The notes below the pieces were generated by a model. It saw nothing but the letters and a program-made list of their open reading frames with translations, made no database searches and had not been told where the DNA came from. Both the position numbers and the translations under genes were made by a program. This document shows, piece after piece, positions 10,164-25,100 of a DNA stretch of 64,000 nt (position 1 is its first letter; every line of letters begins with the position of its first letter). The stretch covers positions 18,847,133-18,911,132 of the forward strand of contig CM077833.1 in assembly GCA_039720395.1 (NCBI GenBank), given 5' to 3'. The DNA comes from Liquidambar formosana. Taxonomy: Eukaryota; Streptophyta; Magnoliopsida; Saxifragales; Altingiaceae.

Positions 10164-13100
10164 CTGCTGCAATTTCCAAGTAAACAAGTTTTGGATCAAG
10201 ACTGTGGCAGAGTATATGGTAATCTTGATTGAAATATTTTATTTTACATAGATATATTTACCCTAATTTTGTAGCTCTTGTTGGTGTTTCATAGTTCTGT
10301 TGCTGTGGCTGGCAAAGCTGGAGATGGACAGGTACATGTGAGTCCTCTCCGATGCCTGAACCATTTGTGAGAAAGGGATTTTTGTTTGCTCCATTCATAT
10401 CTCTTGTTCCATAAACCTGGGATGCCAAAAATTTTATCTAAGGGTGGCTATAAAGAGCTCATAATTGATATAGGTTTAAAGATTGAAATATATTATTGTT
10501 TTTTAGTTATATTTGAAGCTTGTCTTACTTAAGCAAACCAATACCTTTTTATATAATTCCATGTTTTCTTGACGAATTAGGTTTACCTTCTTATACAGTT
10601 CCGCATTTTCTTGGTGAATGAGGTTTCCCTGCAACAAAGCCAATAAAATTAAGCTATTTGAAGTAGAAGAAAAAAAAGTGACAATTAGCAGCCACTGTTT
10701 TCGGGGTAGACCTTTCGGTTTAGTTCTTGTATTTCATCCATTAAAATTTGGTCCTACACAAAGTCAAAAATAATGTTAAGGACAATGATGTGCTTTGTAT
10801 GAGAGTCTATGCAAGATTAAAGAATGAGCATTGCTTAGGAGATAAGGTTCAAACCTTTTTCGTTCGGACACCTCGAAGGCTCATTTCCAATTGGTTCTCC
10901 AAATTTTGCAATTCTTTGACATTCAAACTGGAAAGCTCTTCACCCATCATTTGCCTGTAGTTGTCAAATGGAAATGTATGGTATGCTGTTTAGTCCTTTG
11001 AATTTGTATTTTGAATTTTTAAATATTGATTACTGAGGCATTATTATGAGATGGAAGAGACTGCTTCTTCCAACAATTAAATCTTACTCTGAGCATTTAT
11101 AGTTTTGATAAATGCTATGCTTATAGCTATATCAAAAGCTTTCATTTACCTCCAGGTCAAAAGCTTATCTGTTTATTGATAGCTTCAACTCATTATGGTA
11201 CATTATCTTTTACAAGCTTATATTTGGTGAATTCTCCATTTTCTGCACTGCAATTCATGTGGCTGGTGTTTGAAAAGTTCTTGTATTTTTTTTTTTAAAA
11301 TTTTTTTTTTTTAATACTTCCCTTGTATTATCGCCTGATGTGGTATTAATGTCATAATTGTTAATAATACAACCCTCCTGCTATATAGCTTATTTTATCA
11401 TAGTCCCACCTTTTCTCACTCATGATATCTAGCATTGCTTTAGCCTTGAATCAAAGAACATGTCCACTGGGCCCAATGTAGTGTATCCACAATTGATTCA
11501 TTGCTTGTGAATTTGAGATTTCACGAAATGTGGCTGGAAACATTGTGAGAGTTACTAAATCTGTTTGTGGAGATGTTAATAGGGTGATCATAGTTTACAA
11601 AAGGTAGGCAAGGCTTTTTCCTTGCGTTTGCGTCAGAGGCAAGGCTTAATGAAAACTCATCGACAACGCCTTGAGGAGCAGTTTTAGTGGTTAAAACTCT
11701 CTGAGACTTATTGTTGTAACTTCTAAGAGGTGTAACTATTCTATCAATAAGGCTGGGTTGAAATGAACTGAATATTGTTTTGTAAATTGTAGCATTCCTT
11801 CTTTTTACTGTAAAGAGTTCTTAAAATGTGAAAAAAGTATGTAATAGAAAATAAATAAAAAAGAACCTAAAGAATTTAGGACATGGAGCAAAAACAAGTA
11901 TAGCATAAATAACATGATTCTTATTCCTAGTCTGTTACGTGGTTTCTATAATGTGAACTTAAAGAACCTAAAATTCATTAGACTTTGACAAAACAGTCTG
12001 TTTATATTGTAGTCTGATACATTGACAAACATGAAGTTTTAGAAAAATGAAATTAGCCTGTCAACTCAAATTTCTTACTTGTTAAGAATATAAACCTTAT
12101 ATTTGTTTTTAAAAAATTATGGAAATTCTATACTCATTTGATTATGATTGTCAATTTGTCACATTAGTTTCTCAAGTTCTTCAGTTTTATTGTCACCTTA
12201 TTATGTATCTCATTGTTCTTTTTTAATTTAGTATAAGTTTTCTAGCCCCCCCCCGAAAAAAAAATCTTGGTGATATGATTTTTTGTTTTTGATCTTTTCA
12301 TCAAATCTGACATGCATGAAAGGGCAAGTGATTTGACATTTTCTATCATAGAAGTTTCTTTTGTGCAATATAGCATCATTAATGAATTCATACAAGTGTT
12401 TATTGTTTCATTCAAAATTTGCATCCATATATAACTCAAGGCTTTGGATTTTTGTGGTTATAAAATATTTAATTTATTATAATAATAATAATATTAATAA
12501 CTTAAGGCTTGGAAATTTTGGATTTAAAATTTGTACAGTAAATCTTTAAATTGGAGAGGTGTAAGATTCTTATCAAAAGGTGAAACAAAAGGTTCATTTA
12601 GTGTGGCTTAAAATTTAAGATGAATCCAAGGATTGAAATATTTATCATAATTTTTTTAATAACAATGTTGAGACTTGTGCCTCAATGAGTGAAGGGACTC
12701 ATGAAGCACATTCTCCACAGCTTGAGGTTTTCTTTATCCTTGGTGTGTGTTCTTTTTGCTTGTACTTCTGCTAGGCATTCTTCTCACAATAGTCAAAAGT
12801 TGTTTAGCCTAAAGTTATTTTGTGCCTTTGTTAGAGTAGGTTTACAAGTATTACAAGTATTACAAGTATTCTGTTTTTTGAAGGCTGTGTGTAGTTAGTT
12901 TAGAAGTTTATGCTTCTGCTTTACGTTTGTTATTGTTCTGTTTGGCCTTGCCTGGGTGGACCCCTGGTCCTCCCTTTTATTTCCTTTTCTTTGTACTTTC
13001 ATCTTTTGTTTAATAATACATCTTTGTTGCTGATCAAAAAAAAGTATTACAAGTTTCGTGCTGGAACTTCAGCTCTGGGATGGGAGTCACCAATTGTGGC

Positions 13101-16100
13101 TGTTTATGCAACTATATATCGATAGATTTGTTGATCGGGAAAGAAGTAGGTGATTGAGGCACTTAGTGAAGTTAGACTATGTTGGCCTTTGAAGATGGTG
13201 AAGATGGTGATTAGACATAAAGCATTGGGGTTGCATTTTATTCATATTTTTTCCATGATTTGACTTGTCGAGGAAACAAGCTTTTTTACTGCGCAATCTG
13301 GTAATCAATGTCTCACTTTAAGGGAGGTCCAGGAAAAGAAAGATGGACCAATTTGTGGATGTGGTTGGTGTCAAGTTTGGATTGTAGTGGGATTCTTACC
13401 TTGATTAGTTTGTTGGAAACACTCTACATGCTGTGTGTGAATTGCTTAATCAAAGTGAAGAATTACATTTGGGAGGTCTATAAAAACTAGATCGACTCTT
13501 ATAGCTAGAGTTAATATAGAATGCCACCTTTTTATATTTATCTTTTTAATATATATATATATATATTTATTTATTTATTTATTTTTATGAAGTAAATTTG
13601 TATTAAAAGAGAAGAAAAGTTCCTGTATATTTATCTTTGAAGTTGGGGGTGGATGAATTCATGGTAGGCTTTGAGTGGTGGAAGGCTCACGTTAAAGGTT
13701 GGAAAATTTTGTTGATAATGGAGGCAAGTGGAACTAATTGTGGCTTTTCATCTTAGAAAGAGCTCCCATGCACTATAGATTATTAAATTACCTGGAATGG
13801 AATTTTTCATTGGTGGGGTGATGTTTTTCTATTAAGGTCTACTTGGATGTTTGACGCTTTTAGGAGTTGGTGTTGGCTAGCAGTGTGGCTGATTCACCCA
13901 CTGCTGTGAAGGGGGAATTATTATTATTATTATTATTTTTCATCTTAATGATAGAAACCAAATGTTGAAGTTACCATTTGGGACAAGAATTTAGGGGAGG
14001 TTCTACATGTTCAAGTCTGGGGAATGAATAATGCCAGGAAGGAGAAACTTGACGATTCCAGTGGCAGATAGAGCAAGAAAGCGGAATAAATAATATACAA
14101 TGAGGGATCATGTTGCTTTTTTGGAATACCTTGGACTCTCCCTCGTAGATAATGGGTGAATAATGTTGGTGATACTTAACTTCATAATTTGATGGACTAA
14201 ACTGGAAAAGGTGGGCGAGAGGATGATTTAATGATAGGCGGGGCAGTGCATGATTCCGACGGGGGAGAGGGTGAGGGAACAGAAGAAAGTAAGCATACAC
14301 TAAGCATACAATGAGTCCTCCAGTTTAGTATTCCCGACCCGAATCAGCATATTTTTTTGTTTTACGCCCCGTAACTCTTCCTCAGCCAGGCTTGGGCAGA
14401 AGGTGTACAAGAGGATGATTTAATGTTGGGGAGAGAGAGAGAGGGGGAAGGGGGGGGGGGGGCAGTGTGTAACAAAGTGATTTGGTGGAACAACTATCCA
14501 TTTGTATATTAAGGAGAATTTTGGTGATGTGGTTTGATTTTATGCTAGGCAGTTCTCCATCTTAAGTTATCCATTTGTATATTAAGGTCTCCATCTTTGT
14601 AATTCTTAAAATCGTGTTGACACTTTGGAGTGCGTTCTCTTAGCAGTCTGGCTGAAACTAGCTCACGGACTGGACATTTTCCTTGTGGTGAGCAACAAGG
14701 GAATATTCTTGTATGAAATTTTCGGGCCATTTGATATGGATTGTATTATAGTTAGATACTTTACTCAAGTGAACTCAACAAAGGCCTATTCTATTTACTT
14801 TGTGTTGGCTACAGAAATCAGCCTTCATCTTTTAGCTCTATCTAGGGCCATTTGCCTTTTTAAGTTTCAAGTCGTCATTTATTTATTTATTTTTCAGTCT
14901 ACCAGACTACACCCAAGTTCTCTCTTTTGTTTACTGCTTTGAGCTTGAAACAACCTAGTCCTCCTTAATGGTGCAGTTGGTCTTTTTTGCACATGATGAG
15001 AAAACAAAATGAAAGCTATAAACTGAGGGTAGGTTTTTGTCAATCATGAGAATGTTGATATATGCACTATTGTTTCATTTTTTGTGCATGCTTCAGATAG
15101 TTCCCATCACTTTTTTTACCCCTTAAAATTGTACCAATGTTGAATTTATTTTTTTATTCTATCCTTCTTTTTTTCTTTGTATGTGCATGTCTCACAGTTT
15201 TTTCATTATGTTTTTTCAAACTATATTGCATATATTGTTATCTTTATCTTAACCTTTGTTTTTATTAGAAGTCCTATTTTTGAGAGACCAAAATATTTCA
15301 GATATGGAGATCTTAAGTTATGTGGCTTACATTCACATAGCAACCACTTCATAGGTCGCATATTAAGAAAGGATAGAACACCAGGCCCTTCACATGCATT
15401 AAGTGAATACAGCTTGATCCTTTTGTGAGTGTTTGAACCAGTGTTAGACACTTGTGTCTGACACACCAATTTTCTATAAAGAGAAGTGTCTTACATTTAA
15501 CTGTTTTTTTTTTTGGTTTGTGCAAATGAATTCATTTTACTTTATTCTTATGTCGCTTCTCTTGATTAATATCTGATACAATAAATTTCATGTCTGGAGG
15601 AAAAAGATTGTACCGGTGATTTTCTTGCAAGTTTTGCAGTTGTTGCCTTAACATTGTTGCTTCCCTTTGCCAGAACTAGCAAAAGAACAATTCATGGGTT
15701 AGTGGCATACTTGGATACTTCTGATCAGCATGAGTAAAATGAATTAAAAAACTATTTCTTTTAAGTAATTACCATGAACAAATCTTAATAAAAATTGAGA
15801 CGAAGCATCTTTTAAAGACAATCTTTCTTCAAAATTTGTAATTTACTTGCCAGAGAGATTTGAAAGCTCCGGATGTAATCAATTTAAAGCAACAAATAAA
15901 TTTCATAAACTTATGTTAAACTACCTGAACTACAATTTTTAGCAACTATGTACTCATGTTTATTTGTATGTACCTACGTTTATATGTGGTTAGATGGATG
16001 GATGGATGGATGGATGGATGGATGGAGTACTAGGTTGTGGAGTATTTTCATTTCACTTTATTTATATTTATTGTTCTACATGCTATACAAAAAGTTTAAG

Positions 16101-19100
16101 GCTATTATCACATGTGTTCCTTTCTTTTATGTTCCTAACATGATCTTACATGCTTCTTTTCGATCAAATTAGGATACCAAGAAGGGAAAAAAGTAAAGCT
16201 CTAAATTTATCTGTCTAATATAAGCACGACTCCTGTTGGTCTGAGTCCTCTGCATCTATGAATCCAGATATCAACTCACGTATAATATTTATCTACTCCA
16301 TTAGCAATAATATGTATGTGGATGCCCTTCATCATCTCTTCACAGATTATCTTTTCAGACCAACTTTGAATTGTGACTTGGCTCACAAGATGCCTTATTA
16401 CTCCAGAAAAGAAGACATGGATATAGAGATAACTAATGCAGAATAGCTAGTATTAATTAGGCAGTACAGATATTCTGTGGCATCCTTCTGAAATGATTTT
16501 CATTATGATATCGTAACAGTACACACAAAAGGGCCCAAAAAAAGGAGAAAAGATGATCCTGGAATTATTACAGAAAAGAAGATTCTGCTACATATGACTC
16601 ATCCTGCATGTGCATTCCATCTTTGGAACATTTGGGGTATGGGATTTTCTGGAGGAAATTACAATTTTATAATTTGAACTTAGACGGCATTTGCTTTATC
16701 TTGGTAACTAGGTTTCTAAGTAAATATGGCTTGAACTCAATGGTCAAGGCTTTAGGGTAGTGTACCTTTGCAAAATGTTTGAGTTGGATGCCCCTCTGCT
16801 GTAAATCTGGGGATATTGTACAGTGATAGAGCTTGTGGTGTTTCACCTCAAACCTGATTTTAGATAGAGCTGAAATTTGTAAGATAATGAAATTCCCTTT
16901 TTAAACTTCAATGTTGAAGCTCAGATTTTTCCAATCTACACTCTTCAGTGGTGTTCCTCATTATATGTCCTTCGTATTGTTAAATTGTAGTTAAAATTAT
17001 TTTTCTCGTTGCAGGTTTCCTTTGTATCTTGTATTATTATCCATTAATCAGTGTTTCTTTATATACACTCTACTCTGAACCTTTTTTATTTCAACTTTTT
17101 TTATTCATAAGTGGGATGATATACCTAAGTGGGGCAGAAAGAGAATCTACAATAGAGCTACATGTATGATTATGATTATGACATGACTTAGTATCTGAGA
17201 GGAACTCCTGTAAGTTGGACTGTGTTACAACAAAAGGCACCAAATTGATGTTATATGGGTGCCTCAATTGCATCTAAATGCATTTGGTTTCTTCTTCCTT
17301 AATTACCATAAGACAGCAACTAATGGGTGTTGCCATAACCCACAACATAATGACATCAACCTTAGATGGAGGTGGACCAAGAGCAATAAGTAAAGTGGTT
17401 GTTGACTTTCTTGTAATCTCATTGATAGAGTGCAGTGATTGATTAGGGATTGTTCCTTGACTTGAGATGGTCCATAATCAATTGTTTAGAAGCATGAAGC
17501 CCTGTCCAAACTAGGAAAGACATCTTAGGGGTATCTGCAACTTTTGAATCTGTGTAGTTACAAAGAAGCCATCATGTACACAAAGAAGCAATCTTGAAAC
17601 AATCTGAGAAGAGGCCGGAACCACTGATAGATCACCTACGGATACCTTCGCAGGTCAAACCCAATGCCAATTGACCCTAGTCTACCTCCCCAACCTCCAA
17701 ATTTATGGTAGAGACTGAACCACTCTGTTTTCCTATGTTTACTGACATTCTGTTTCATGTCCAACTTATGTTTTCTTATTTTTTTCACTGGATTGTCCTT
17801 TGCCATGATGTGCTTTTAATGTTATTATGCCCATGGTTGAGTGTGAGTGCCACTTTGAAAAAATGGCAACCATTGGAATGTTTTCTAGAACGACCTCGGA
17901 AAATCATTTGATTTATATATTATGGTATGAAGTATATAAGAAATATGAGAATATTTATCGTATTGGACCATCTTGAATAGTTAAATTGTTTACTTTTGGT
18001 CCCTGAGAAGAACATATTATCAATGGCTTATCGTTGTCATGATTTCTAGCAGAAAATAACCTTGCAAGCGGAAGGCACTCAATGGATAGGTAGAAATGAA
18101 AAAGATTAGATGGGCAGAAATGAAAATTCTTGAGAAGTAATGTGCTGAAGGATCGAGGAAGAAGTTTGCAACCTGATCAGCATATTGTCAAGACGGAATC
18201 CAGGTGCTCCTTCTGAGACCGAATGCCCTTATTGCACTTCAGCTGCTTTCATTAGTTTGTTTGTTTGCATTTTTTTTTTTCAATCTTTTGTCGACAAAGC
18301 ATTTCGGAAGTTCACCTTTGATTTCTCTTTGCACTTACGATGTTTGTTGCAAGATATTTACTGACTAGCCTGTTTCAAGCTGAGAAAGCAAAGAATTGTA
18401 ATAAGCTTGTTTAAGAAAGTTTTGTTCTGTTGGATATATGATATAGTTCTTTAAATATTTCCACGTCTAAACTAATGATTTTAAATATTGCTTCTTTGTC
18501 AAATTGGGGGTCATGATTTGATTGTGCTGCACATTTAATTGGATAGTATTTGTTTTAAAATTCAGAATTTTGCATTGGATTCAAGTTAGTTTTAGTAGAT
18601 ATATTGCTATTACTAGTATTATAAATTTCTTATTTTACCTCACCAATAAAGGAAGTTGACAACACAGACTTAGTATGACGAGAGCTTTCTCATTTTTTTT
18701 TTAAAAATTTTTTAAAAAAATTTAAAATCCTGCTTAGAAAGATTTGGTGTGTTTTGGTAACAGAGTTTCTTTTAACAACTTCTTGGATTCTATTTCTTTA
18801 TAGCTTTTGATATTTGACATCTGAATTTTGATTTTGATTTTGATTTTTGTTGTTGTTGTTGTTGTTGCTTGCCTCACTTGTACAGGGCTGCAGACTTTTC
18901 TCTTTGTTTTAAAACAGTTTACTTCATCAGGATTTTTTTTTTTTAATTTTTATTTTTAAAATCCTGGTTAACTGCCCATTCTGTGTTTGTAATCAGAGAT
19001 ACTAATCTGCAAACCCATATGTGTAAGTGTATAACTGCCCATTCTGTGTTTGTAATTCCCTATGCACTACCTGATTTCTGATCCCATTCTCAAATTCCAT

Positions 19101-22100
19101 AATTCTTTGTAGAGGAAGAATCTTAGTGTTGGAATCTTTTACTTCTTTGATTTGTCATTAGCCTCTATTTCCTGCACCACTAACTGAACTTTTACTGGTT
19201 TTGTTTTTTGAATATTCATATCCTACTAATTTTTGGTCCTTCTACAATAATAAGGGAGGCTAAGTCCTACACAAGGTTCAGCTTATTCATACAAATTAAA
19301 TCCTTATTTTAATGCCTGCCAAGCCAAGTTATCATGGACTTTCTAAGCTCAGATTCCTAGGCCAATGAAATCGATGTTCATAAGCAAACTTTAAACTTTA
19401 CAGAGACGACTTCATTTACAGAAAAGTTGTTGTCTATCAGCTCTCTCTAATCATGTTTCAAATTTTGGATACTGTAAAGATTAGTTGCAGAAATACGTAC
19501 ATATGTATTTAGATATGTTCACACCTCCTTTTTAGCACCAAATATTACAAAATTCCTGGATACAATATATTCTAGTCACAACCCCTGTGAAATTGAGATG
19601 ACACAGTGTCCTTGTTGCTTGTATTGGTAGCAAGATTATATAAGTAAAGCAGCAAAGTAAAGTTGAACACTTAAATTCTTGCATATCATAATTATAACTA
19701 TGCTTTGAGAGACCCAACAATTGTATAAAGACTAGAAACTTGTAAATATGATCATTATTATATGGAATTTATTTTGTTAAGCACATGTCAACATCTAGGA
19801 AAATGCAATGAAAAATTTATCACTTCTCAAGCATGCCTCGCATGTAAACATACTGAAGAAAATGAAGGACTGGTTACCGAAGAATACCTTGACCTCAGAG
19901 GTTGGGTTCACCATTTGATGTTGTTCCTCTTTGCATTTGTTATATCGTTCAATTACTGATTTCATGCTGATAAAAGTAGATTCAGATTATATTAGATATG
20001 TTCTCTGCGGTGTTTGTGAACATACATATTATTTACATGACATCAGGAATCACTACATGGAGAACAAGTGTTGAAGCATATTTATCAAAAAAAAAAAACA
20101 AGTGTTGAAGCATTCTGACATACTCAAGTAACTTTGTAATGTATTCACTTTTCTTTTGTCTTTTCCATTTTCCCAGTTGCAACTTAAGCTCTCTACTGGT
20201 TCAAGAAGTCGTTGATATCTTTTTTCCAACCAACACCTTGACATTGTCATATGCTAAAGAAATGGGATTTGCATGGACATATAAAATTGAAACACATACC
20301 TAAATGTAAGTCTTACCTTACTTTTCCTATCTTTGCTTTATCTACAGTGAAATAGTATTGATATTTCTGAAATCAGTCACCATATTTCGCTGCAAGGTAG
20401 TCATAACTCATTTTATGGAGATTGAAACATAGAACATGATATCTACACTGTTTGCATGACACATTCACATACCTCCCCTAACATCCCCCCCCCCCAAAAA
20501 AAAATGATGAATAAAAATGATTAGCTGGCCCATGTTTCATCTTATATTAGTCTTGAAACTTAAATTTTAAATCTAAATCATCATTTATTAAGTTATTCTT
20601 TGTAGGATTCTGCATATCATGTTCTACTGGATGAAATTTCATGATGACAATTTAACTTTGTCTATATTAATCATTTAAAATTCTGTGACTTTGTGTCCGT
20701 GCATAAATAATCTTCCCATATATCCTATCAAGTGTTTCTGCATAGTCTATGATAGTTAAGCTGGTTATGTGAAATTCATTTTATTTTATTTGTTGGAAAA
20801 AAAATATGCCACTAGAAAGAAAAGAACTACAAAGATGAATAGTCCTATGGGAATGTGCAAGTTAAAAACCAAGTAAATTAACCAAACAAATCATCGCCTT
20901 AGAAAGCAAGCTGAGCCTCTAGAACATTCCCACACACATGGCTTTCTAATCTTGCAAAATAAACCTGCAAAGAAACATCTGATTGTATCCTACAAGGAAG
21001 CAAGGAAAACAACCTTGCTCCAAATAAAGCTTGCAATGATTGGAATTTCCTTCAAAAACTCTGGAGTTTCTCCAGTCAAATACTCCTTTTTTGCCAAATT
21101 AGCACAAGTCTAAAAGCATATTTCCTCTGCCACCCCTTCCAAAATTTCCAAAACCAATCTCCATCAAAGAAGCATCTTCCTTGGAGGGAACCCAAGAAAC
21201 ATCAGCCTAGTGGAACATTTTTTGCCACATTCACCACGAGAGCAATGGAGAAATGAATTATCACAATTCTCGTCATTCACCACACAGAGTGCAAATATCT
21301 GGCCTTAGGGCTTTGTTCGGCCTTCTAGATTGAAGCAAGTCATTAGTATGGACTTTATTATGAGCTATTAACGAAGCAAACACCCACCTTCACCTTCAAG
21401 GGACCAATATTGTTCATCAAAAGAAGAGGAAGACAAAAAGCATTGTTAGATCTATAAATTTAGCACGATAACTTCGAAGCTTCCCTATCATTCAACCTTT
21501 TGGGTAATAATGATTCACCTTAATAGCCAATTTAATATCCCACTCATTCTCTAGGACACCATACTTATTCTTTATTACCGAGTGCTAGAGAGAATCTTGT
21601 TTTCTTGAGAATCAAAGCCTTTTTCCTAAACAGCAATGTTCATAGGGATCAAATTACCCTAACCAAGAGAGCACCTTAAACTTAGGGTGACTAACCATCT
21701 CTCAATTATTGGGATGATCTTTTTGACATCCCCCACCCCTGACGACAAAAAGTCTTTTGTATCTTTTCTAGCCTAAAATTTATATTCATCAAAATTTTAA
21801 AGAGGGAGGGGAAGTAGATGGGAACTTTGGAAAGAGAAAGACTGGTCTAAAGTGATCCTCACCTTCCCCAACTGCTAGACACTTAGAGATTTTTTCTACC
21901 CTGGATTGCAAAACTTAGTAATGTATGATGTTAAGTTTCCAACCTAAAAGCCTATGCTATTAGGTGGAGGCCCAAACAGGTATATTAAGCCATCTCAACA
22001 TTTTATACTTAAATGATTTGGAATGTGGGATGTGGGACTTCCCTACATATGATTTCCCTTCTAAAGGTAGACCCAAATACTTAACGGGCCTATTCACTCC

Positions 22101-25100
22101 TCTTATACATGAACATGCTCGCGTAGCACGCCAACTTATCTTCCTTGACCCACCCATAGCTTAAAATTAAATGACTTCAAAGTGATTTTATGTTTCTCTA
22201 TTTCATCCCCTGCCCCTCCCCCCCTCCCCTCCCTCTTTCCCTGAGACACCACTCTACTAGAAATTCCCTCTGCCCCTAGAGGATATGAAACTTCAGTTCG
22301 AACCCTTCGGATCACAAAACCCTCGATGGCATTAATGAATTCAACCTTGCTGGAGATCTTCAAAATCATCCAAAAAATTATAAAAGTAGTGGAGCCATGC
22401 ATGTGGCGCATGCTTGATTAAAGGGAGAATATGGCCAACGAGCATTCTTAAGTGGTGCATGCTTGATTTTGCATATCTACATTGTAGGATTGGTGATCCC
22501 ATATCTTCTAATCTCCCTCTTCAAATTTCTTATTTGCATTATTAAGAATTGAGAAGGCATGGATGAGAATAGCGAAGATGGTGGTGGAAGGAACATTTTT
22601 AAGATAATGATTTGACTTCAATGAGGATGATGGCAACAATGATGAGGTCATTAATGATAGCCTAATATATTATTGATTCCACCATTGGAATAGAGAATTT
22701 GGAAATATTCCTCCTAAATACCTTTCAAAACTATTGGGATTATAAAACTTTCCTGCAATATCTAATATTGACTTTATGAGAGCTAATGTTTCAGCTTGAT
22801 GTGTGTTTCACATGATGATTTCATCTTTTTCCAAGCAGTAAAAGTCTCTTTTTTGATCAGCAACAAGAGAATCTTATTAATAAAAAAAATAGAAGGGAAA
22901 GTACAAGAGGAGGACAAGAAGTCCACCAATAAAATCAATACAAGGGAAATCAAAAACAAAAGCAAATCTAACAACACACATCCCTCCAATATGATATTAA
23001 TAAAAACAACCGAATATCACCCAAATCCTTTGAGGAATGAGCCCAAAAAGAAATGAAAAAGTGAAACTTATCCCACAACCTAAGTAATGAAGACCCCCTT
23101 TCCTAAAAAATTTCTTGCATTCTTCTCGAGCCAAATGACCCAAAAAAACTGCCAAAATATCACTACTCCAAATAATTTGAGCCTTCCTTCCACTCCGAAG
23201 ACCCCAAAAATGGATCTCAAACATCCTCAACAAACAAGCCAGTAATACCCAAGATTCACCACCATGACTAAAAAGCCTCTGCTACAACCATAAAGCCACA
23301 GGACAGAATAGGAACAAATGGTCAATGCTCTCCACCTCTCCTTTGCACATGATATACCACTGCAAGCATAAGTAAAAGGAAGACCTCCTTTGAAGCATCT
23401 CATTGGTATTAATTCTCTTGTGAACAGTCCAGGCAAAAACCCAAACCTTGAGGGGCACACTTGCCTTATTCTCTTCGACAATATATATCTATTAATTATA
23501 TAAGATGTTTCTGAATTGCATTGGCCCTTTGGCCATGTGTCACCATGCTGCTGGTCCCTACTGAGGAGATTTCAAATATGAGAAAAAGCCATTTTAGTAA
23601 GGAACTATCATCCTTAAGAGCAGCTTTATTAAAGGCATGGTTTAGCTTGTCGCAGCATCCACGGACTTTTCAAAACAATGAAGAAGCGAGAAAATTTTTA
23701 CTTTTTATAGAATCAATGGAAAACTTCTCTTTTCCATTTTTCGTCAATGATCAAAATAGAGGTTTATTATTCCTCGTCGATTAAATGGGGGATATCAAAA
23801 TCAATCGCTGAATCATAGGCTACTTGTACTAATAGACTTAAATCAAAGGAGGCATTATAGATTTTTCTATTGAGGAAGCAAAGTGAAGAATCTCAAACAT
23901 TTACCTCAAGTTATGACTGACAATCTAAGGAGACCCGAGTTGCAACTAAGATGTCTCAACTTAAAAGAGTCACAGAAGTTGCTTCTCTTGGTTTCAATAA
24001 AACCAAGTGGAAGATGAAGTACCGATTGATGAATTGGGTCAACTTGATTATAGAAAGAAACTGAAATTAGACTAGCCTGGTAGATGGCATCATTTGCTGA
24101 TTTTATCCTATAATTTCTTTTCAGGCAGGGTGTGGCTGCATTCATGTGTTTCCTTCAAATCCCTGCACAGCCTGCTTAGAAGATTGGGGCCCAAGATTTA
24201 ATGGATCCAACCTCAGATGTATTCATGTAATCAATCATGCCTGCTATATTGAGTGGATATTCTGGTTCTGTCCTGATTCTTCAAAGGTGAACTAGAAATT
24301 TTTATGATTCTTTTTCTTCTTATTTTATTTTATTTTTGAAGTTGTAAATTGTAATAATTAATTTTTTTGTTTTTTAATTTTTTTTGAAACGTTTCAAACA
24401 TTCAAACTTTAAAACTAGCCAAGTGCCTTCGACATGTTTGTAGTTAAGGCTATAAACGAGCCAATTGCAGTAGAATTAGCAAGCTACTCAACCAAGCTTT
24501 ATAGGGCAATAACATGGGAGGGTTTGGGTGGTCAACCCAAGCTGAACCCGAGGCGTAGAACCCTCTACCTGAAGGTTGACCAACTCAGGCTTAGCCCAAG
24601 TTCTTATTCCTAGTTAGCCTACGTAACCAGCATTTTTTTTCCAAAACCAAGACATCTAAATGAATTTAAAATGTGTATATATATATATATATATATATAG
24701 ATCTGTTTAAATGAGGATTGTTCTTTGACTTAGAGTCTAAAATCCGAATTGCAAAACTATACTTATGGCTCATACTTTGCACTCGGGTTGGATTATATCG
24801 CTTTCCTATGTAGGTCTTACATGCCAAAAAATCAAATTGATCTAAGACGATTACAATCCGATCAAGGAACTTACATTTTTAATCAATAATAACCTCACAT
24901 TTATGAATATTTATGGATGGAATAGTTTTTAATTTTTGATTAACTTGATTTTTGACATGCATAGCCTGCATGGGAATATAATTTCATCCAACAGTGGGTT
25001 TTGTGAAGTGGGTTTTGTGAAGTGTGTTTTGCGAAGTGTGTCACAGGTGGAATTTTGAAGTTTGGTGCCTAAACATTAGGTTGAGGATCACTGATGACAT

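Noticed and set aside
12689..13125. Two plus-strand frames of about 70 codons in MADS intron 3
   Set aside because: They overlap a LINE 3' UTR stub and simple sequence; hydrophobic by T-richness only.
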